A program made the translations under genes and the position numbers. From NCBI GenBank assembly GCA_934394595.1, contig CAKRRX010000032.1, positions 1 through 24,361 of the forward strand: a DNA stretch of 24,361 bases. The letters run 5' to 3'. A model generated the notes under the pieces. That model was not told the origin of the DNA, ran no database searches, and saw only the letters and a program-made list of their open reading frames with translations. Every line of letters starts with the position of its first letter. Position 1 is the stretch's first letter. The stretch comes from an uncultured Blautia sp. Its GTDB lineage: Bacteria > Bacillota > Clostridia > Lachnospirales > Lachnospiraceae. This document shows positions 13,915-21,831 of this stretch, piece by piece.

Positions 13915-15663
13915 TTATAATCCGGCTTTAATCAATTTTGCGTAAGCACCGTCTTTTTCCATCAGCTCCTGATGAGTTCCTTCTTCTGCAATTCCATCCT
14001 CTGTAAGTACCAGGATTCTTCTGGCATTTCGGATGGTAGAAAGTCTGTGTGCGATGACAAAAGTCGTTCTGTCCTTCGCAAGACGTTCCAAAGATTCCTG
14101 TACCACTTTTTCACTTTCATTGTCAAGGGCAGAAGTAGCCTCATCAAAAATAAGGATTGACGGATTTTTCAAAAATGCCCTGGCAATAGAAAGGCGCTGC
14201 TTTTGTCCACCGGAAAGCTTCACACCACGCTGTCCGATATCTGTACCATAATTATCCGGCATTTCCATGATAAAATCGTGGGCATTTGCCAGCTTGGCTG
14301 CACGGATCACTTCCTCGTCTGTGGCATCCGGGCGTCCATAACGGATATTTTCCATAATATTTCCAGAAAACAGGTATACATCCTGCTGTACAATCCCAAT
14401 TTGATTTCGAAGATCTTTCAATTTAATCTTTCGGATATCTTTTCCATCCAGATAGATGGCGCCTTCCGTCACATCATAGAATCTGGGGATCAGACTGCAA
14501 AGGGTGGTCTTTCCTGCACCGGATGTACCCACAAGTGCCACGTAATCTCCCGGCTTTACTTCCAGATTCACATGGGAAAGAACCTTCTCGTCGTGATCTT
14601 CATAATGGAAGGACACATTTTCAAAACGGATATCTCCATTTACATGATCCAGAGCTACTGCATCCGGCGCATCTTCAATATCCGGTGCAATAGACATCAT
14701 TTCCAGGAAACGGTCATATCCACTGTAGCCATTCTGGAACTGCTCTGTAAAATTCACCAGCTTGGTAACCGGCTCTGTAAAGTTATTGATATACAAAAGG
14801 AAGGTCACCAGATCTGTGGCGCTTAAATCTCCGGAAGCCAGAAACATCGCTCCGGAAATCAGTGCTGTAACTGTGATCAAAGTAGTAAATGCATCCATTC
14901 CCGCATGATAACCTGCCATATAATGATAGGTCACACGCTTGGCATCTACAAAACGTTCATTTCCTTTACGGAATTTCTCGATCTCACGTTTCTCATTTCC
15001 GAAGGATTTTACCACACGGATACCGGAAAGGCTGTCTTCGATCTGACTGTTGATCTCACCCATACGCACACGGTTTTCCTTAAACGCACTTTTCATTTTC
15101 TTATTATAAACCAGCGCATAGATCAGCATCACAATCACCACTGCAAAGCAGAGCAGAGCCATCTGTGGCTTCACATTCATCAGAATGATCAGCGCACCAA
15201 ACAGCTTGATCACAGATATCAGAATGTCCTCCGGTCCGTGGTGGAGCAGCTCTGTGATATCAAAAAGGTCACTGGTGATCCTGGAAAGAAGGTGACCAAC
15301 TTTCTGATTGTCATAAAATGCAAAGGAGAGCTTCTGATAGTGGCTGAAAATCTCATTTCGCATATCATGTTCAATGTAAGCCCCCATCATATGGCCATAA
15401 TAAGTGATAAAATAACGGCTGCCCAGCTGTACCAGAATCAGCGCCAGCATTCCGATGCCGATTTTCAGGATCACGGACTTGGCATCCTGTGCAGACATTT
15501 CCCCTACAGTATTCATCACATATCTTACCAAAAGAGGAATGACCAGAGTCACTACTGCTCCCAGAAATGCAAAAAACAGATCTGCCAGAAACAGACCTTT
15601 GTAAGGTTTATAATAGCTGGCAAGCTGCTTTAACTTGCCTGGCTGTTTTTTCTCTTGTTTCAT
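13915..15663 (-). CDS. ABC exporter, fused membrane and ATPase domains
   Basis: A 582-residue half-transporter (type IV ABC exporter, MsbA/BmrA-like) that should work as a dimer. The N-terminal half has about six membrane spans (first around 24-50) and the coupling-region pattern KLSFAFYDNQKVGHLLSRIT. The ATPase has Walker A GTSGAGKT (379-386), signature LSGGQ (483-487), Walker B ILIFDE (D507, E508) and the switch H539 in IAHRLST. The substrate is unknown. The frame is open to 15858, running back through the promoter into the previous gene, but GAGGGGG is well placed for the ATG at 15661-15663 and the family N-terminus fits. A consensus promoter sits at 15799-15828. Confidence 0.93.
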   Translation of the reverse strand: MKQEKKQPGKLKQLASYYKPYKGLFLADLFFAFLGAVVTLVIPLLVRYVMNTVGEMSAQDAKSVILKIGIGMLALILVQLGSRYFITYYGHMMGAYIEHDMRNEIFSHYQKLSFAFYDNQKVGHLLSRITSDLFDITELLHHGPEDILISVIKLFGALIILMNVKPQMALLCFAVVIVMLIYALVYNKKMKSAFKENRVRMGEINSQIEDSLSGIRVVKSFGNEKREIEKFRKGNERFVDAKRVTYHYMAGYHAGMDAFTTLITVTALISGAMFLASGDLSATDLVTFLLYINNFTEPVTKLVNFTEQFQNGYSGYDRFLEMMSIAPDIEDAPDAVALDHVNGDIRFENVSFHYEDHDEKVLSHVNLEVKPGDYVALVGTSGAGKTTLCSLIPRFYDVTEGAIYLDGKDIRKIKLKDLRNQIGIVQQDVYLFSGNIMENIRYGRPDATDEEVIRAAKLANAHDFIMEMPDNYGTDIGQRGVKLSGGQKQRLSIARAFLKNPSILIFDEATSALDNESEKVVQESLERLAKDRTTFVIAHRLSTIRNARRILVLTEDGIAEEGTHQELMEKDGAYAKLIKAGL

Positions 15664-15727
15664 GTGTTCCCCCTCATCTTTTTGGGCATATAGCTGAAAA
15701 AAGCTTGTGATGCAGAAATCTCCTCCT

Positions 15728-15752
15728 GTGGCGGGACTTTTACAACCACCAC
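15728..15752 (-). promoter_or_regulatory. Leader hairpin upstream of the ABC exporter
   Basis: In the roughly 125-nt leader between the promoter and the exporter ATG, GTGGTGG pairs with CCGCCAC (25 nt in all; one G-U pair). Just after it on the minus strand comes AGGAGGAG, a strong Shine-Dalgarno-like run with no standard start codon in reach, then GCTTTTTTC. A regulatory leader is possible but I recognise no known riboswitch. Confidence 0.3.
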
Positions 15753-15798
15753 TTTCTTTTCTCCCAAAATGGTTCTGCCCGATTTTCATACAGAGTTT

Positions 15799-15828
15799 AT
15801 TATAAACCGACAGGGATGGTTTTGTCAA
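15799..15828 (-). promoter_or_regulatory. Consensus sigma-A promoter for the ABC exporter
   Basis: On the minus strand TTGACA (15828-15823), 18 nt, TATAAT (15804-15799): both boxes match consensus. The TGA inside TTGACA is the stop codon of the upstream carboxypeptidase. Confidence 0.85.
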
Positions 15829-17042
15829 AAAGCTTCTGCAATTATTTTTTCCAGACAATTTTTATAGGTAGCCTTTTCTACCGTTTCTGCAAACAGGATA
15901 TTTACAGATCCCAGCTTTTTGCCATCCCGGGAATATTCCAGAGTTCCTGCGATCTCCCCTTCTTTTACAGGAGCCTGTGTTTTTAATTCCAGATGCAGGG
16001 TTTTCTGAATTTCTCCTGTATTTTTTCCAGTGGTATCAAGATACCGGAAAGGCTTTTCGTACTTCACCTCCACTTCCGGCTTTGTTCCTTTTCGCACTTC
16101 GACGAATGGAAGCTTCTCGGGATTTTCATCGGTATACAGACTGCATTTGGAAAAACCATAGTTCAACATGGCTGCTGCATCTTTGAAGCGCACCTTGTAA
16201 TCCGGAGCAGCCATCACTACAGAAATCAGAGTAATGCCGCCTTTTTTCGCCACTGCTGATACACAGTATTTTGCAAGGCTGGTGCTTCCGGTTTTCAGGC
16301 CTACACAGCCTTCATAGCTTCTTAACAGCTTGTTGGTATTGGTCAGGCCAAATTCTTTGGAGCCCTGCCTGGTGACATGGGTGATATTTTCCATCCAGAT
16401 AGAAGAATATTTCAGTATTTTGGGATATTTTGTAATCAGTTCCCGGCTCATGATGGCGATATCTCTGGCTGTGGTATAATGATCTGCAGAGTCCGTCAGT
16501 CCGCAGCAGTCCACAAAATGGGTATTCTCCATTCTAAGTCCCGCAGCCCGCTCATTCATCTGACGGACAAATTCCTGCTCGCTTCCTCCGATGTGTTCTG
16601 CCATTGCCACACTGGCATCATTTCCGGATGCAATGACAATGCATTTGATCATGGTTTCCACATCCTGCGTTTCCCCCTCTTCCAGAAAAACCTGGGAGCC
16701 ACCCATGGATTTGGCATAGGCACTGGTGGTAACCGTGTCTGTCATTTGCAGGCTGCCATTTTCCAGTGCATCAAAGATCAGGATCAGAGTCATGATCTTG
16801 GTAATGCTGGCAGGGCTGCGGCGTGTGTCCGGATCTTTCTCATAAATCACAGTGCCTGTGCTGGCCTCCATCAAAAGAGCAGACGGAGCAGTGACCAGGG
16901 TGTCATCTGTTGGCTCAGGTGATGTTATTTCATCTGTGCACTTTATATTCCCGGCATATGTAAGGGTGCAGCTGCCAGGGGCAGCAACGAGACTGACAAG
17001 CAGAAGAAAAAAGAAGGCTCTTTTTATTGGTTTTTGGAACAT
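15825..17042 (-). CDS. D-alanyl-D-alanine carboxypeptidase (PBP5/DacF type), copy 2
   Basis: A second exported DD-carboxypeptidase, 405 residues. The signal peptide covers about residues 1-30 (MFQKPIKR then a hydrophobic core, likely cut after TYA). Active-site motifs: S79-I-T-K82, S139-G-N141 and K250-T-G252. The C-terminal domain follows the PBP5 plan (APVKEGEIAGTLEYSRDGKKLGSV) and ends in an amphipathic-looking stretch (KATYKNCLEKIIAEAF) suited to membrane association. Copy 1 has SHN where this copy has SGN, so the two may differ in activity or timing. AGGAGA precedes the ATG. Its TGA stop is embedded in the -35 box of the next gene. Confidence 0.93.
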   Translation of the reverse strand: MFQKPIKRAFFFLLLVSLVAAPGSCTLTYAGNIKCTDEITSPEPTDDTLVTAPSALLMEASTGTVIYEKDPDTRRSPASITKIMTLILIFDALENGSLQMTDTVTTSAYAKSMGGSQVFLEEGETQDVETMIKCIVIASGNDASVAMAEHIGGSEQEFVRQMNERAAGLRMENTHFVDCCGLTDSADHYTTARDIAIMSRELITKYPKILKYSSIWMENITHVTRQGSKEFGLTNTNKLLRSYEGCVGLKTGSTSLAKYCVSAVAKKGGITLISVVMAAPDYKVRFKDAAAMLNYGFSKCSLYTDENPEKLPFVEVRKGTKPEVEVKYEKPFRYLDTTGKNTGEIQKTLHLELKTQAPVKEGEIAGTLEYSRDGKKLGSVNILFAETVEKATYKNCLEKIIAEAF

Positions 17043-17100
17043 GCGTAATCTCCTGGGGAAAATAGGTTCTACTATATTCTAAAATGCAGCACAGAGTTTT

Positions 17101-17182
17101 ATGCATAAAAAAACAAGTTCCAGCCGAACGCAGGAAGGGAGCGGTATTGTGTAGCTCCCAGCCACAATGCGTCCGGCTGGAA
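17101..17182 (-). terminator. Long compound terminator hairpin after the exported protein gene
   Basis: Outer arms TTCCAGCCGAACGCA (17118-17132) and TGCGTCCGGCTGGAA (17168-17182) form a 15-bp stem with one mismatch; within it GGGAGC (17137-17142) and GCTCCC (17154-17159) form a second stem. On the minus strand the hairpin is followed by CTTGTTTTTTTATG. It starts 4 nt past the stop at 17186. At 65 nt it is longer than most intrinsic terminators. Confidence 0.85.
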
Positions 17183-17185
17183 TTT

Positions 17186-17803
17186 TTATTCATTATCCAT
17201 TGTAAGCTTTTTTATTTCTTCTTTCGTCATTTCCTCCACATGAAACGTCGCGGTTCCCTGTCCGCTTTCGCTGGTAATATACAGACAGGTTGCATTACTA
17301 GCGTCCATGTTTCCATAAATTGTCAGGTACGCATTCTGGATCTGGATGGCATAAACCGGTTTTTCATTCCAGAACCACGCCTGTTCCTCTTCATTCCACT
17401 TCATTCCCAATGCTTTATAGAGATAACCGTTTGTGTCCATTTCTCCTTCTACTACAGTTCCCACGCTTTCTTTTATTGACTCTCCCAGGTTCTGTCCGTC
17501 TGCAACCACAGTTGTAATGGAATCATCAAAAGCTGTTTCCCAGGCATCCTCGGCTGCCGTTCCCAAAGAAGCTGCGACAGTCTCATCATCCGTGGTTTCC
17601 ACAGCTTTTGACGGATCAGACGGATAGGTTTTGATCACATCGTTTCCATTCTCATCTACATAACTTTCTGCATAAGCTCCTACACTTTCGGGCAACAGTG
17701 TACCAATGCCGGCTGTTCCCAGCACTGCGGCACAGATTCCAAGGGCAATCCTCCTTCCCTTCATTCCTTTTCTTTCCTTGTCTGTAATCTTTAATTTCTT
17801 CAT
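17186..17803 (-). CDS. Unrecognised exported protein
   Basis: A 205-residue protein that I cannot assign to a family. The N-terminus is basic (MKKLKITDKERKGMKGRR), then hydrophobic (ALGICAAVLGTAGIGTLL), with a plausible signal-peptidase site after AYA at residue 45. The mature part is acidic and rich in Thr/Ser/Asp at first (about 50-130), then has a more folded-looking part (YLYKALGMKWNEEEQAWFWNE, VYAIQIQNAYLTIYGNMD) and a charged tail. One Cys lies in the mature part. The start at 17803 has GGGAG upstream; the open frame goes back to 17851 without a site. A TATAAT lies upstream at 17828-17833, and a long terminator follows, so it is probably its own unit. Confidence 0.7.
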   Translation of the reverse strand: MKKLKITDKERKGMKGRRIALGICAAVLGTAGIGTLLPESVGAYAESYVDENGNDVIKTYPSDPSKAVETTDDETVAASLGTAAEDAWETAFDDSITTVVADGQNLGESIKESVGTVVEGEMDTNGYLYKALGMKWNEEEQAWFWNEKPVYAIQIQNAYLTIYGNMDASNATCLYITSESGQGTATFHVEEMTKEEIKKLTMDNE

Positions 17804-17827
17804 AAAAAATGCTCCCTTCTTCTTTTG

Positions 17828-17833
17828 ATTATA
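17828..17833 (-). promoter_or_regulatory. Candidate -10 box for the exported protein gene
   Basis: TATAAT on the minus strand about 25 nt before the ATG at 17803. No good -35 box is seen at 16-18 nt, so this is a weak call. The spacing leaves a short leader with the GGGAG site. Confidence 0.4.
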
Positions 17834-17936
17834 GTAAAAAGAATAGAGCATTTTGTTGTGTTCTTTATGTAGGTGATATGTGTTTTTTGTGGAGAAATAG
17901 CTTTTTGTGAATTATAATCTTCCACTGCCGTCCAGT

Positions 17937-19319
17937 TCACGCAGTTTTCTGCGAATTCTTTTCTCCGGACGCCATCCCTCTTGTGGCAGTCTTTATACTG
18001 TAAAGACAGATGGGAATGTTGTACAGGCAAGCTGTCACCCACGCAGTCTGATCTGCAAAACAGATAGCAGTATAGCCAAAAGCCCCCACAAATCCCAGGC
18101 TGACAATGGTTCTGGCGATCATTTCTGTCACACCGGAAAGTACGGCTCTTGTAGAATAACCAAGTCCCTGTGTGATCATACGTGCAACGATTAAAATTCC
18201 AAGACACCAGTAGAAAAATCCCAGACACCGCAGATATTTTGCGGAAGCATCCAGTACATCCGCTGCACTTTTATTCACAAAGATCATGGAAAGAGGTCTT
18301 CCTGCAAAAATCAGGATCAGCCCTGCAAAAAGCCCATATCCACAGGCAATTGCAAGTGCCTGCCGCATCCCCTTTCGGATACGGTCCAGCTGTCTGGCTC
18401 CCAGATTCTGGCTGCAAAATACAGAAGCTGCCGTGCCAAAAGCATCAAAAGGACACATGGTGAACTGCTTGATCCTCATTCCTGCGGTAAAGCCAGATAC
18501 ATACACGCTTCCAAGGCCATTGTTTGCAGACTGCATAACCATGCTTCCTATTGCCGTGATGGAAAACTGAAGGCCTGTGGGGATTCCCATCAGCAAAAGC
18601 TCACCTGCTGCCGCTTTATCTGCTGCGCAGCTTCTTCTGGAAAGCCACAGAGTATCCACTTTCCTTGCAATAAATACCAGGCACAAAATTCCACTGATTG
18701 CCTGGGCTGTGATGGTGGCAATGGCAGCACCTGCGCATCCCCATTTCAATGCCACAATGCAGAAAAGATCAAGAAAAATATTTAAAACTGCAGAAAAGGT
18801 CAGAAACAGAAAAGGCGTTTTGCTGTCACCGATGGACCTTAGAATGCTGGAGAGATAATTATATAAAAGAGTAAAGGGAATTCCCAGAAAGATCACCAGC
18901 AGATACGCATAGGCATTCTCATAAATATCTTTTGGAACTGAAAGCATATGTAAAATCTGGTGACAGAAAACGGAACAGATCACCGTGACGATCACTGCGA
19001 TCCCGGCTGTGAGGACTGCCCCGTTAAATACATATTTCTTCATTTTTTCCAGATCCCCTGCCCCAAAATATTTCGCAATGGGGACGCCAAAACCGGCACA
19101 ACTTCCCATGCAAAATCCCAGGACCAGAAACTGGATACTGCTGCTGGATCCTACACTTGCCAGAGCTTTTGCCCCAAGGATCTGCCCTACGATAGCCGCA
19201 TCGATAATATTATAGGTCTGCTGAAGAAGATTTCCCATCAACAGCGGAAGGGCAAACTGCATCATCAGCTTCAGCGGATTTCCTGTTGTCATGTTTCCTT
19301 TTGTCGTAGATGTGGACAT
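17937..19319 (-). CDS. MATE-family multidrug/cation exporter
   Basis: A 460-residue membrane protein with about twelve spans, of the DinF/NorM-like MATE superfamily, which exports organic cations or other small molecules using an ion gradient. The N-terminal half shows PLKLMMQFALPLLMGNLLQQTYNIIDAAIVGQILGAKALASVG, and the middle FLFLTFSAVLNIFLDLFCIV and CAGAAIATITAQAISG, all typical of the family. GAGGGTGAG precedes the ATG at 19317-19319. The frame is open to 19379 without a binding site, and an inner ATG at 19290-19292 with AAAGGA is a less likely alternative. It starts about 120 nt past the histidine kinase stop with its own extended -10, so control by that two-component system is a fair guess, not shown. 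Confidence 0.9.
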   Translation of the reverse strand: MSTSTTKGNMTTGNPLKLMMQFALPLLMGNLLQQTYNIIDAAIVGQILGAKALASVGSSSSIQFLVLGFCMGSCAGFGVPIAKYFGAGDLEKMKKYVFNGAVLTAGIAVIVTVICSVFCHQILHMLSVPKDIYENAYAYLLVIFLGIPFTLLYNYLSSILRSIGDSKTPFLFLTFSAVLNIFLDLFCIVALKWGCAGAAIATITAQAISGILCLVFIARKVDTLWLSRRSCAADKAAAGELLLMGIPTGLQFSITAIGSMVMQSANNGLGSVYVSGFTAGMRIKQFTMCPFDAFGTAASVFCSQNLGARQLDRIRKGMRQALAIACGYGLFAGLILIFAGRPLSMIFVNKSAADVLDASAKYLRCLGFFYWCLGILIVARMITQGLGYSTRAVLSGVTEMIARTIVSLGFVGAFGYTAICFADQTAWVTACLYNIPICLYSIKTATRGMASGEKNSQKTA

Positions 19320-19431
19320 AAAAAACTCACCCTCTGCCTTATCATTTGAATCTGAACGAATCTGTCTCGCCACGTCCATACTATTTTACCGGTCGGACGC
19401 ATCCATGATCCATTTCATCAAGCATAGGACA

Positions 19432-19440
19432 ATTATAACA
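19432..19440 (-). promoter_or_regulatory. Extended -10 promoter for the MATE gene
   Basis: TGTTATAAT (TG-n-TATAAT) on the minus strand, abutting the histidine kinase stop at 19441. The -35 region falls in the kinase gene's last codons and is poor (TGGAAT at 18 nt), which would suit an activator-dependent promoter. Confidence 0.5.
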
Positions 19441-20952
19441 CTATTCCAAAGACAATTCCAGTCGGAACAGAACCCCTTTTGGGGTATTCTTCAGCTCATA
19501 CTCAGCCTGATGCTGCTCCAGTATTTCTCGCACAATATAAAGCCCCAGGCCGCTTCCTCCCATTTTCCGGTTTCTGGAAGAATCCACCCGGTAAAAGGCA
19601 TCAAAAAGCCTTGGCAGATCCTGCTCCGGAATCCAGACACCTGTATTTTCCACCTCCAGAACTGCCTTTGAGCCACAAGCCTTTTCCTGCCTTTCAAATA
19701 AATTTACCCCTATATTCTCCCCTTCCGGAGAATACCGTACTGCATTTACCAGAATATTTTTTACCACTGTCTCCAGCATTCCCGGATCTGCCATACAGCT
19801 GCATCTATCTGGCAGAAAAACCTCCAGTTTCATGCCCTTCTGCTCAAAAAATTCATTTAACTCTGCCAACTGAACGCGAATCAGCTCTGCAAAATCCATC
19901 TGCTTTTTCTCAATGGAAAAATCCCAAGCTTCCATTTTGGAGATCATCAGGATTTCCTGTACCATATTTTGCAGCGTGGCTATCACTTCCCCTGCTCTGG
20001 CAAGATATTTATCCCGGTCCTTATATACCCCTACTTTTTGCTCCATTCCTTCAATCTGGCCTTTCAGGATGGTCACTGGGGTTTTCAGTTCATGGGAGGC
20101 CGCCGCAAAAAACGCCATTCGTCTTTGCTCCTGCTCCCTTTCCTGTTCCATTTCCGTTTTCAGGCTGGCATTTGCCTTTTGAAGACTGGTCAGTGCCTGA
20201 TCCAGCTTTTCTGCCATAGTATCCAGACTTTTGGAAAGGACACCAAGCTCATCGGTTCTTTTCATTTCTGTGCGCAGGGAAAAATCAAGGTCTGCCATTT
20301 TCCGGGAGGCTTCGCCCAAGGTCTGTACCGGCTTTGACAGATACCTGGAATAAAAATAAGAAAGAAACAGGGAAATCAGAAAAACCGTTCCCAGCATCCA
20401 GGGGAATATCTGCCCCAGTGCCTTTACAGCCTGATTCACCAGCTGAGTAGAACCAAACACAAATAATGTGTAGTTTTTTTCGTTTTCTTTAAACTTCACC
20501 AAGTAATGTCCCATGGCCTGCTGCTCCATCTGCTCTGCCATGGAACCCTCGTCCACGGTGGTCGCCACATCTTCTGAAATCTCACTGACTACGGTCTCTG
20601 CGGCAGTTCCTGCAAGGGCAATCTCGTCCCCCGTCTCCACTGCGCTTCCGTAGCTTTCATATCCGTTCCACTCTTTGACGATTTCTCCGTTTTCATCCAG
20701 AAGAACCACCCTGGACTGGTTTGCACTGCTGAATTCTTCCAGAAGAGGAAGGGCATTTTTCAGGGAATAGCCTTCCAGGGATTCTGCCAGCTGCCTAGCC
20801 TTTGCAGCAAGTGTCCGGTTCAGGGAATCCGAATAACTTTTTGGCATAAAGGCTGCCACAAAGCCATAGGAAATCCCTGCAACAGCCAGAAGGATCCCCA
20901 TTGTAAGAAGAAAAATTTTTACACTAATTCTGCTTTTTATGTATTTTATCAA
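19441..20952 (-). CDS. HAMP-domain sensor histidine kinase
   Basis: A 503-residue membrane sensor kinase that should phosphorylate the response regulator encoded just before it. Layout: membrane span 1 (about 12-34), an extracellular region of about 150 residues (35-182) that is acidic and low in recognisable domain signal, span 2 (about 183-203), HAMP (about 204-256), the H-box FFAAASHELKTPVTILKGQ with H287, the N-box VVKNILVNAVRYSPEG, the G-box region GSGLGLYIVREIL. The start codon is TTG at 20950-20952, 29 nt inside the regulator gene, with AGGG 7 nt upstream. The first ATG in frame (codon 18) would destroy span 1, so TTG is the better choice. The extracellular part is unlike the usual PAS or CACHE and gives no ligand hint. 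Confidence 0.9.
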   Translation of the reverse strand: MIKYIKSRISVKIFLLTMGILLAVAGISYGFVAAFMPKSYSDSLNRTLAAKARQLAESLEGYSLKNALPLLEEFSSANQSRVVLLDENGEIVKEWNGYESYGSAVETGDEIALAGTAAETVVSEISEDVATTVDEGSMAEQMEQQAMGHYLVKFKENEKNYTLFVFGSTQLVNQAVKALGQIFPWMLGTVFLISLFLSYFYSRYLSKPVQTLGEASRKMADLDFSLRTEMKRTDELGVLSKSLDTMAEKLDQALTSLQKANASLKTEMEQEREQEQRRMAFFAAASHELKTPVTILKGQIEGMEQKVGVYKDRDKYLARAGEVIATLQNMVQEILMISKMEAWDFSIEKKQMDFAELIRVQLAELNEFFEQKGMKLEVFLPDRCSCMADPGMLETVVKNILVNAVRYSPEGENIGVNLFERQEKACGSKAVLEVENTGVWIPEQDLPRLFDAFYRVDSSRNRKMGGSGLGLYIVREILEQHQAEYELKNTPKGVLFRLELSLE

Positions 20953-21616
20953 TCCGGTACCCTACCCCTCTGATGGTGTCGATATACTCTCCTGATAGCT
21001 TCTTCCGGAGGTTTTTGATGTGGGTATCCACGATTCTGTCCTCCCCGAAGTAGTCTGCTCCCCACACTGCATCCAGCAGCTGATTTCTGGTCAGCACGCG
21101 CCCCTGATTCAAAAGGAATTCCCGCAGAAGCTCAAATTCTTTCTGGGTAAGCTCTGCCTTTTTTTCTTTTTCCCATACCTGATATCCTGCCAGATCAAGG
21201 CGCAGATCACCGTATGTGAGAACCTCCTTTTCTTTTTCCGATGGAGCAGCACCGCTTCTTCGAAGCACAGCCTGTATCTTCCGAAGCAGCACCTGCATGG
21301 AAAAGGGCTTGGTCACATATTCATCCACCTGGAGATCATAGCCCCGGAGCTGGTATTTTTCATCCTCAAGGGCGGTAAGCATGATCACCGGAACAGATGA
21401 GGAATTCCGGATCAGTTCCAGCACTCCAAATCCATCAATTTTTGGCAGCATCACGTCCAGAAGCACCAGGTTGATTTTCTCTTTTTTCTTTTCAAACAGA
21501 TTGACTGCCTGCACGCCATCTGAGGCACAAAGCACCTGATAACCATCCTCTTCCAGGTAATTTTTCAGAAGCTCCTGTATATCAAATTCATCTTCGATTA
21601 CTAAAATACAGTTCAT
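20924..21616 (-). CDS. OmpR-family response regulator
   Basis: A 230-residue DNA-binding regulator. The receiver domain (1-120) has the acidic pair E9/D10 in VIEDEFD, phosphorylation site D54 in LVLLDVMLPKIDGFG, and the switch Thr and Lys in VIMLTALED and YVTKPFS. The C-terminal winged helix ends LLREFLLNQGRVLTRNQLLDAVWG and RIVDTHIKNLRKKL. The start is the ATG at 21614-21616 with GGAGAG; the open frame goes back to 21724, but that ATG has no site and the family begins at MNCILVIEDE. The gene overlaps the kinase start by 29 nt. Its promoter carries 11-bp-spaced direct repeats, see 21739-21774. Confidence 0.95.
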   Translation of the reverse strand: MNCILVIEDEFDIQELLKNYLEEDGYQVLCASDGVQAVNLFEKKKEKINLVLLDVMLPKIDGFGVLELIRNSSSVPVIMLTALEDEKYQLRGYDLQVDEYVTKPFSMQVLLRKIQAVLRRSGAAPSEKEKEVLTYGDLRLDLAGYQVWEKEKKAELTQKEFELLREFLLNQGRVLTRNQLLDAVWGADYFGEDRIVDTHIKNLRKKLSGEYIDTIRGVGYRIDKIHKKQN

Positions 21617-21738
21617 TTTTCTCTCCGGTTGTTTTATTAAAACACGATCCATGGCGCCAGAGCGTGTCCACAAAGGATTTCCGCAATCTACCCGCTCCAC
21701 TTTTTCGCAAATGTTTTCTTTCATATACTCTAATGTGC

Positions 21739-21774
21739 ATTATATCATACCATTGTGGAGTTTATATGGAGTTT
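21739..21774 (-). promoter_or_regulatory. Response-regulator promoter with direct repeats
   Basis: TGATATAAT (extended -10, box at 21744-21739) with no proper -35. In the place of the -35, AAACTCCA occurs twice on the minus strand (21774-21767 and 21763-21756), starts 11 bp apart. That spacing is what tandem OmpR/PhoB-type dimers bind, suggesting autoregulation by the gene product. Confidence 0.55.
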
Positions 21775-21831
21775 TCACAAACTTTCTTTTTCCCAGAAAT
21801 GCTTCGTCAAATATTACCTGCAAGCCATACT

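Noticed and set aside
13914..13919. Promoter for the molybdopterin-binding protein run
   Set aside because: TATAAT is present over the exporter stop codon but no acceptable -35 box is found at 16-18 nt; left out as a feature.
15664..15858. N-terminal extension of the ABC exporter by 65 residues
   Set aside because: It runs through a consensus promoter and into the previous gene; the ATG at 15663 has a strong ribosome binding site and matches the family start.
21617..21724. Earlier start for the response regulator
   Set aside because: The ATG at 21724 has no binding site and would be only about 8 nt from the predicted transcript start; receiver domains begin at MNCILVIEDE.
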